From: Lachnospiraceae bacterium
Lineage (GTDB): Bacteria > Bacillota > Clostridia > Lachnospirales > Lachnospiraceae
DNA length: 64,000 nt
NCBI GenBank assembly: GCA_910576335.1
Contig: CAJTIU010000023.1
Location: 22,219 to 86,218 of the forward strand
Reading direction: 5' to 3'
Translations under genes and position numbers: made by a program
Notes under the pieces: generated by a model
What the model was told of the DNA's origin: nothing
The model's input: the letters and a program-made list of their open reading frames with translations, nothing else
Database searches by the model: none
Shown: in pieces, positions 61,176-64,000 of the stretch
How the letters are laid out: each line of letters opens with the position of its first letter
Numbering within the stretch: position 1 is the first letter of the stretch

Positions 61176-61541
61176 ATGGAATGTCAAGAAATAAATTTTT
61201 TTAAATATAGGCTCTATAATAAAGACTATAGAAAGATTTGTGATTTAAAGCGGTATGAAGGCATAATTAAAAAAGTTTACAAAATATATGAACCAGATGC
61301 CGTTGTAAAGGTAGAAGCAGATTATTATAGCGTAATGACTGAAAAGCCGAGGATCAGAACAGTTATGATTGGCAAAGAATTGAGCAGTAAGAAGGGACTG
61401 ACTCAATATGGCGGATTCACTAAAAGCGGTCAGTTTAGACTGTTCATGAGGTATGAGCATATTACTATGAATGAATCAGATTTGGAAAATATATATCATT
61501 ATTTTGAAGGAGGAAAAGCAGAATGGACAAAAAGCAGGTAA
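61176..61541 (+). CDS. Hypothetical protein next to excisionase-like gene
   Basis: A 121-aa basic, Tyr-rich protein (KYRLYNKDYRKICDLKRYEG). I do not recognise it. It has AGAAAGG as ribosome site and overlaps the next gene by 19 bp. Position just before the excisionase-like gene and integrase suggests a role in element control, by context alone. Confidence 0.65.
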   Translation: MECQEINFFKYRLYNKDYRKICDLKRYEGIIKKVYKIYEPDAVVKVEADYYSVMTEKPRIRTVMIGKELSSKKGLTQYGGFTKSGQFRLFMRYEHITMNESDLENIYHYFEGGKAEWTKSR

Positions 61542-61738
61542 CTAAGGATAGGCGTAAGCTCATGACAGTAAAGGAAGTGCAGAATGAATTTCTTTACATT
61601 AATACGCCTAAATTAAGGGCATTTTTAAATGAGAATGTAGCTTACATCAAGCTTAATGGCAAGTACTATTATCCTCGTGCGGAGATTGAGAGATTATTAA
61701 CAATCAAGGAGAGCCACGAATATCAGGTAAGTTATTAA
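61523..61738 (+). CDS. Excisionase-like small protein
   Basis: A 71-aa basic protein with a likely winged helix-turn-helix (LMTVKEVQNEFLYINTPKLR...YYYPRAEIERLL). Proteins of this size just before a Tn916-type integrase usually act as directionality factors (Xis). GGAGGAAAAGC precedes the start. The assignment depends on size, fold impression and position. Confidence 0.65.
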   Translation: MDKKQVTKDRRKLMTVKEVQNEFLYINTPKLRAFLNENVAYIKLNGKYYYPRAEIERLLTIKESHEYQVSY

Positions 61739-61885
61739 GGAGGCGATTGCTATGGAATGATGTGAGGAACAGGCTGAACAGGCTTATAGAACTTATGAAT
61801 AGATATAACGATAATTAATCCGAACATGGGGGGTGGAGGTTTTTGATTTCTGACCCCTTTGAATAAGTATTAAGGAGATGGTGTT

Positions 61886-63103
61886 ATGTCATTTTATGTA
61901 GAGAAGGTAAAGCGTAAAAAAGGTTGGAGGTATCGGATTGTAGATGATTCAACCAAAGGGGGAGTACGGAAACGCAAATATAACATGCTTCCGGAAAAGA
62001 CAACTAAGGCACAAGCAGAAGAAATCTGCCATGAAATGGCCTTAAATGCTAAGTATGGAAATTATATTCAAAAAGCTCCAATAACGCTTGGAGAATATAT
62101 CGAAGAGAAATATTTTGCCAAGTATACTCTATATTTGTCCCCCACTACAGTAGATGGTTATAGGCGGATGTATTTTGCACAAGGCGGTATCAAAGATGTT
62201 TTAGGTAATTTGATGCTCCAGGAGATAACTACAGAGAAACTCCAGGATATGGTGAATCAGTATGATTCAGCCGGGATTTCTCCTAAGACCATACGAAACC
62301 GTCTGTCCTTTGTATCAAATGTATTAAGCCAGGCTATGAGTGATAATTACATGAAGCGTCAGAATGGTAATCCATGTACATATGTACGTCTGCCAAAGCC
62401 AAGGGAAATTGAAGGAAATGCTTACACAATGGAACAGGTATTACTAATGCTAGAGAGGGCACGTCAGACAGAAAACAGGGCAATTGAATTGTTGATTGTG
62501 ATCTGCTGTCTTGCGGGCGGACTAAGGCGAGGCGAGTTGATAGGCTTGTGCTGGGACGATATAGTGCTGACTGATACAGAAGCATATATTCATGTTCAGC
62601 GGACAGTCATTCAGACATCAGAAGGTGTCGCAATAAAAGCACCTAAGACTAACTCAGGAAAGAGGATAATCCCGATTCCTATTTCCGTAGGAGGTCCTGT
62701 TGCCGTAGGAGGTATAGTGTATCAGACCCTTGTCAGGGCGAGAAAGGAACATCTGAAGCTTAGATTAGCAAACCCTGATTTTGAAGGCGAAAACAAGGTG
62801 TTTATTCTTAACCGTACTCCATATACTCCTCTTACCTTACAGGGGATTTACGGAGCATTTAAACGCTTTATGAAGAAGACCTGCCCAGACTTACCATGTT
62901 ATCGCTTGCATGACCTCCGCCACACTTTCTTTACTTTGTGCTCTAATGTAGGTTTCAGTGAATTATCCATAATCGGAACAGGCGGACACAGCACGATTCA
63001 GAGTACAAGAAGGTATCAGCATCCACAGCTAATGAAAATGCTTGCAGACATGGAAAAATTAGAAAATGCTTTTGAGGAGGTGAGAAAGGCAAGTAATGAT
63101 TGA
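61886..63103 (+). CDS. int: Tn916-type tyrosine integrase
   Basis: A 405-aa integrase. N-terminal arm-binding domain (VEKVKRKKGWRYRIVDD), SAM-like core-binding domain (~70-160) and catalytic domain with Arg in GGLRRGELIGL, HDLRHTFF, GGHSTIQSTRRY and the active Tyr. Length and order match Tn916 Int. It lies 169 bp from the right repeat copy, as is normal for an element in a tRNA gene, and most likely joined this island into tRNA-Ala. AAGGAGA is the ribosome site. Confidence 0.94.
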   Translation: MSFYVEKVKRKKGWRYRIVDDSTKGGVRKRKYNMLPEKTTKAQAEEICHEMALNAKYGNYIQKAPITLGEYIEEKYFAKYTLYLSPTTVDGYRRMYFAQGGIKDVLGNLMLQEITTEKLQDMVNQYDSAGISPKTIRNRLSFVSNVLSQAMSDNYMKRQNGNPCTYVRLPKPREIEGNAYTMEQVLLMLERARQTENRAIELLIVICCLAGGLRRGELIGLCWDDIVLTDTEAYIHVQRTVIQTSEGVAIKAPKTNSGKRIIPIPISVGGPVAVGGIVYQTLVRARKEHLKLRLANPDFEGENKVFILNRTPYTPLTLQGIYGAFKRFMKKTCPDLPCYRLHDLRHTFFTLCSNVGFSELSIIGTGGHSTIQSTRRYQHPQLMKMLADMEKLENAFEEVRKASND

Positions 63104-63272
63104 TTCTGTATTCATATGCCTAATATTTAAGTAAGATGGAGCAAGGAGCGGCGACACTCTGCGGCGATGGAATGGCGACAAAAAACTGATAATAAGCCTT
63201 GAAATCCCATGAATACGGGCTTTCCCCCGGGACGGACCAGGGGTTAGAGATGCTTGTTTTTTAGTTTCTGGT
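63104..63272. other. Right island end with possible arm-type sites
   Basis: 169 bp without a gene. GGCGACA-like heptamers occur close together (GCGGCGACACT, GCGGCGATGG and ATGGCGACAA), as expected of integrase arm sites near an attachment core. The identity with the left repeat starts at GTTCGAATCCCC, 63273. Confidence 0.45.
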
Positions 63273-63521
63273 GTTCGAATCCCCTATACTCCATACAGAA
63301 GGCTCTGAGCTGTTTTACCGCAGTTTCAGGGCTTTTTTCGTGTTATTGTAATGTGTTTTCCAGGAAGAACGGTTCGTACATGTAGATTCAAGTAAATCAT
63401 TATAAATCCATGTAACACCATGGGGATGCCCCCGTTACGGCGACAGCTTTTAAAAGATTTTGCTGTAGGGTGGGTAATATATTTGTATTCAAGGGATGTT
63501 TCACAGGGGCATGGTTAAAAA
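63273..63521 (+). repeat. 249-bp direct repeat, right copy (attR region)
   Basis: 247 of 249 positions equal to 47155-47403; offset 16,118 bp. The upstream bases (CTGGTGTTCG) do not complete a tRNA, so only the 3' part of the gene is duplicated. Confidence 0.92.
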
Positions 63522-63587
63522 TAACTGTTAAATGGTGTGTATGTATTGTATAATGAGAATATAAGATTAAGAAAGTGAGGTAATAAT

Positions 63588-63878
63588 ATGGCACGAAATA
63601 TTGTTGACGTAGAGATACCGGAAATATTGATACCGTATCTGTATACAATGAAAGATGGAAAAACGATGGATGATAAAGTGACAATTTCTATTGTAGTAGG
63701 CTTGTTTGTTTCGGGACTTGTTACCTTGGAGAAAGCGGCAGAACTGGCTAAGGAAAGTATTTGGGATTTTATTGATTTTCTGAAAGCACATGACATTCCA
63801 TGGGGGAGTTATACAAACGAAGAATTGAAGATGGATGAGTATGCTATTGACAGTTTATTAGGAGAGAGTAATGAATAA
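63588..63878 (+). CDS. UPF0175-type antitoxin
   Basis: A 96-aa protein of the UPF0175 family (short helix-turn-helix; DKVTISIVVGLFVSGLVTLE and KAAELAKESIWDFIDFL), known as antitoxin partners of PIN-like DUF3368 proteins. It overlaps the next gene by 8 bp. AAAGTGAGGT precedes its ATG. It is the first gene beyond the right repeat, thus probably on a second island. Confidence 0.85.
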   Translation: MARNIVDVEIPEILIPYLYTMKDGKTMDDKVTISIVVGLFVSGLVTLEKAAELAKESIWDFIDFLKAHDIPWGSYTNEELKMDEYAIDSLLGESNE

Positions 63879-64000
63879 ACAAACCGTATTATGTAATACT
63901 AGTCCAATCATAGGCTTGTTGTCGATAGGTCGGCTATTTCTTCTAAAGGAATTATTTGATGAAATAATTTTGCCGGAAGCTGTGTATAAAGAACTCTGTG
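63871..64000 (+). CDS. PIN-like (DUF3368) toxin, partial
   Basis: The first 43 residues of a PIN-domain-like protein (VLCNTSPIIGLLSIGRLFLL) cut by the window end. In the family the Asp before TSP is often present; here it is Asn (CNTSP), seen in some DUF3368 members. Partner of the upstream antitoxin. Confidence 0.8.
   Translation, partial: MNKQTVLCNTSPIIGLLSIGRLFLLKELFDEIILPEAVYKELC

Larger units (their letters stand above)
47176..63521. mobile_element. Genomic island in tRNA-Ala
   Basis: About 16.1 kb between the repeat copies, with a Tn916-type integrase and an excisionase-like gene at its right end and an ATPase resembling replication or phage proteins. No conjugation or phage structural genes were seen, so it is probably a mobilisable island or satellite. 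Coding sequence is clearly more AT-rich than the chromosome to the left. Confidence 0.82.

Noticed and set aside
47176..63272. Island as a prophage
   Set aside because: An integrase and ATPase are present, but no capsid, portal, terminase or tail gene was seen.

Overview
The window looks like the chromosome of a gut Firmicute of the Lachnospiraceae type (Clostridia). Supporting signs are strong AGGAGG ribosome sites, a CIRCE-controlled clpB, indolepyruvate ferredoxin oxidoreductase with phenylacetate-CoA ligase, a DUF975 protein, a DUF5688 protein and Tn1549-like transfer genes. I cannot name a species from sequence alone.

Layout. Positions 1-19100 are ordinary chromosome: a C39-like peptidase, ClpB, a YitT protein, an Hpt protein with a REC/HD-GYP/GGDEF signalling protein, an iorA-iorB-paaK-ACT cluster for 2-oxoacid and aryl-acid metabolism, a FAD oxidoreductase with a Rieske domain, an AEC transporter, a cold shock protein, enzyme I of the PTS and a CarD-like protein. 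Positions 19100-29300 form an alpha-galactoside utilisation locus: GH36 alpha-galactosidase, a three-gene ABC importer without its own ATPase, two paralogous AraC regulators, a LacI regulator and a GH13 glucosidase. Positions 29400-35400 mix decaying genes (a TetR/DegV pair cut by one deletion, a sugar-binding-protein remnant) with an intact TetR, an M24 peptidase and a BlaI/M56 sensor pair.

From 35793 to 46339 a lipoprotein solute-binding gene is split by a 9,485-bp element carrying a large serine recombinase. The 11-bp repeat GGCGGTATGCC marks both ends. The attachment core lies inside the recombinase coding sequence, so integration swaps 3' ends: the recombinase reads in frame into the second half of the binding protein, and the first half of the binding protein reads in frame into what appears to be the native recombinase tail, stop codon and terminator. 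The interior is a patchwork: a group II intron fragment, tyrosine recombinases, a MOBQ-like oriT, a relaxase/recombinase chimera, broken Tn1549-type genes and a toxin-antitoxin pair.

A tRNA-Ala (CGC) at 47103 is the attachment site of a second, AT-richer island of about 16.1 kb that ends with an excisionase-like gene and a Tn916-type integrase. It is bounded by 249-bp repeats differing at 2 positions, best read as two related islands in tandem, the second starting at 63273 and running off the window. Between them lies an XRE-controlled run of unfamiliar genes (50538-55490), mostly membrane-linked: a 372-aa protein, tiny membrane proteins, a four-helix zinc-ribbon protein, a PH/SHOCT-like protein and a lipoprotein. 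A near-perfect GGGGACGGGG palindrome recurs five times across the chromosome, twice overlapping a stop codon.
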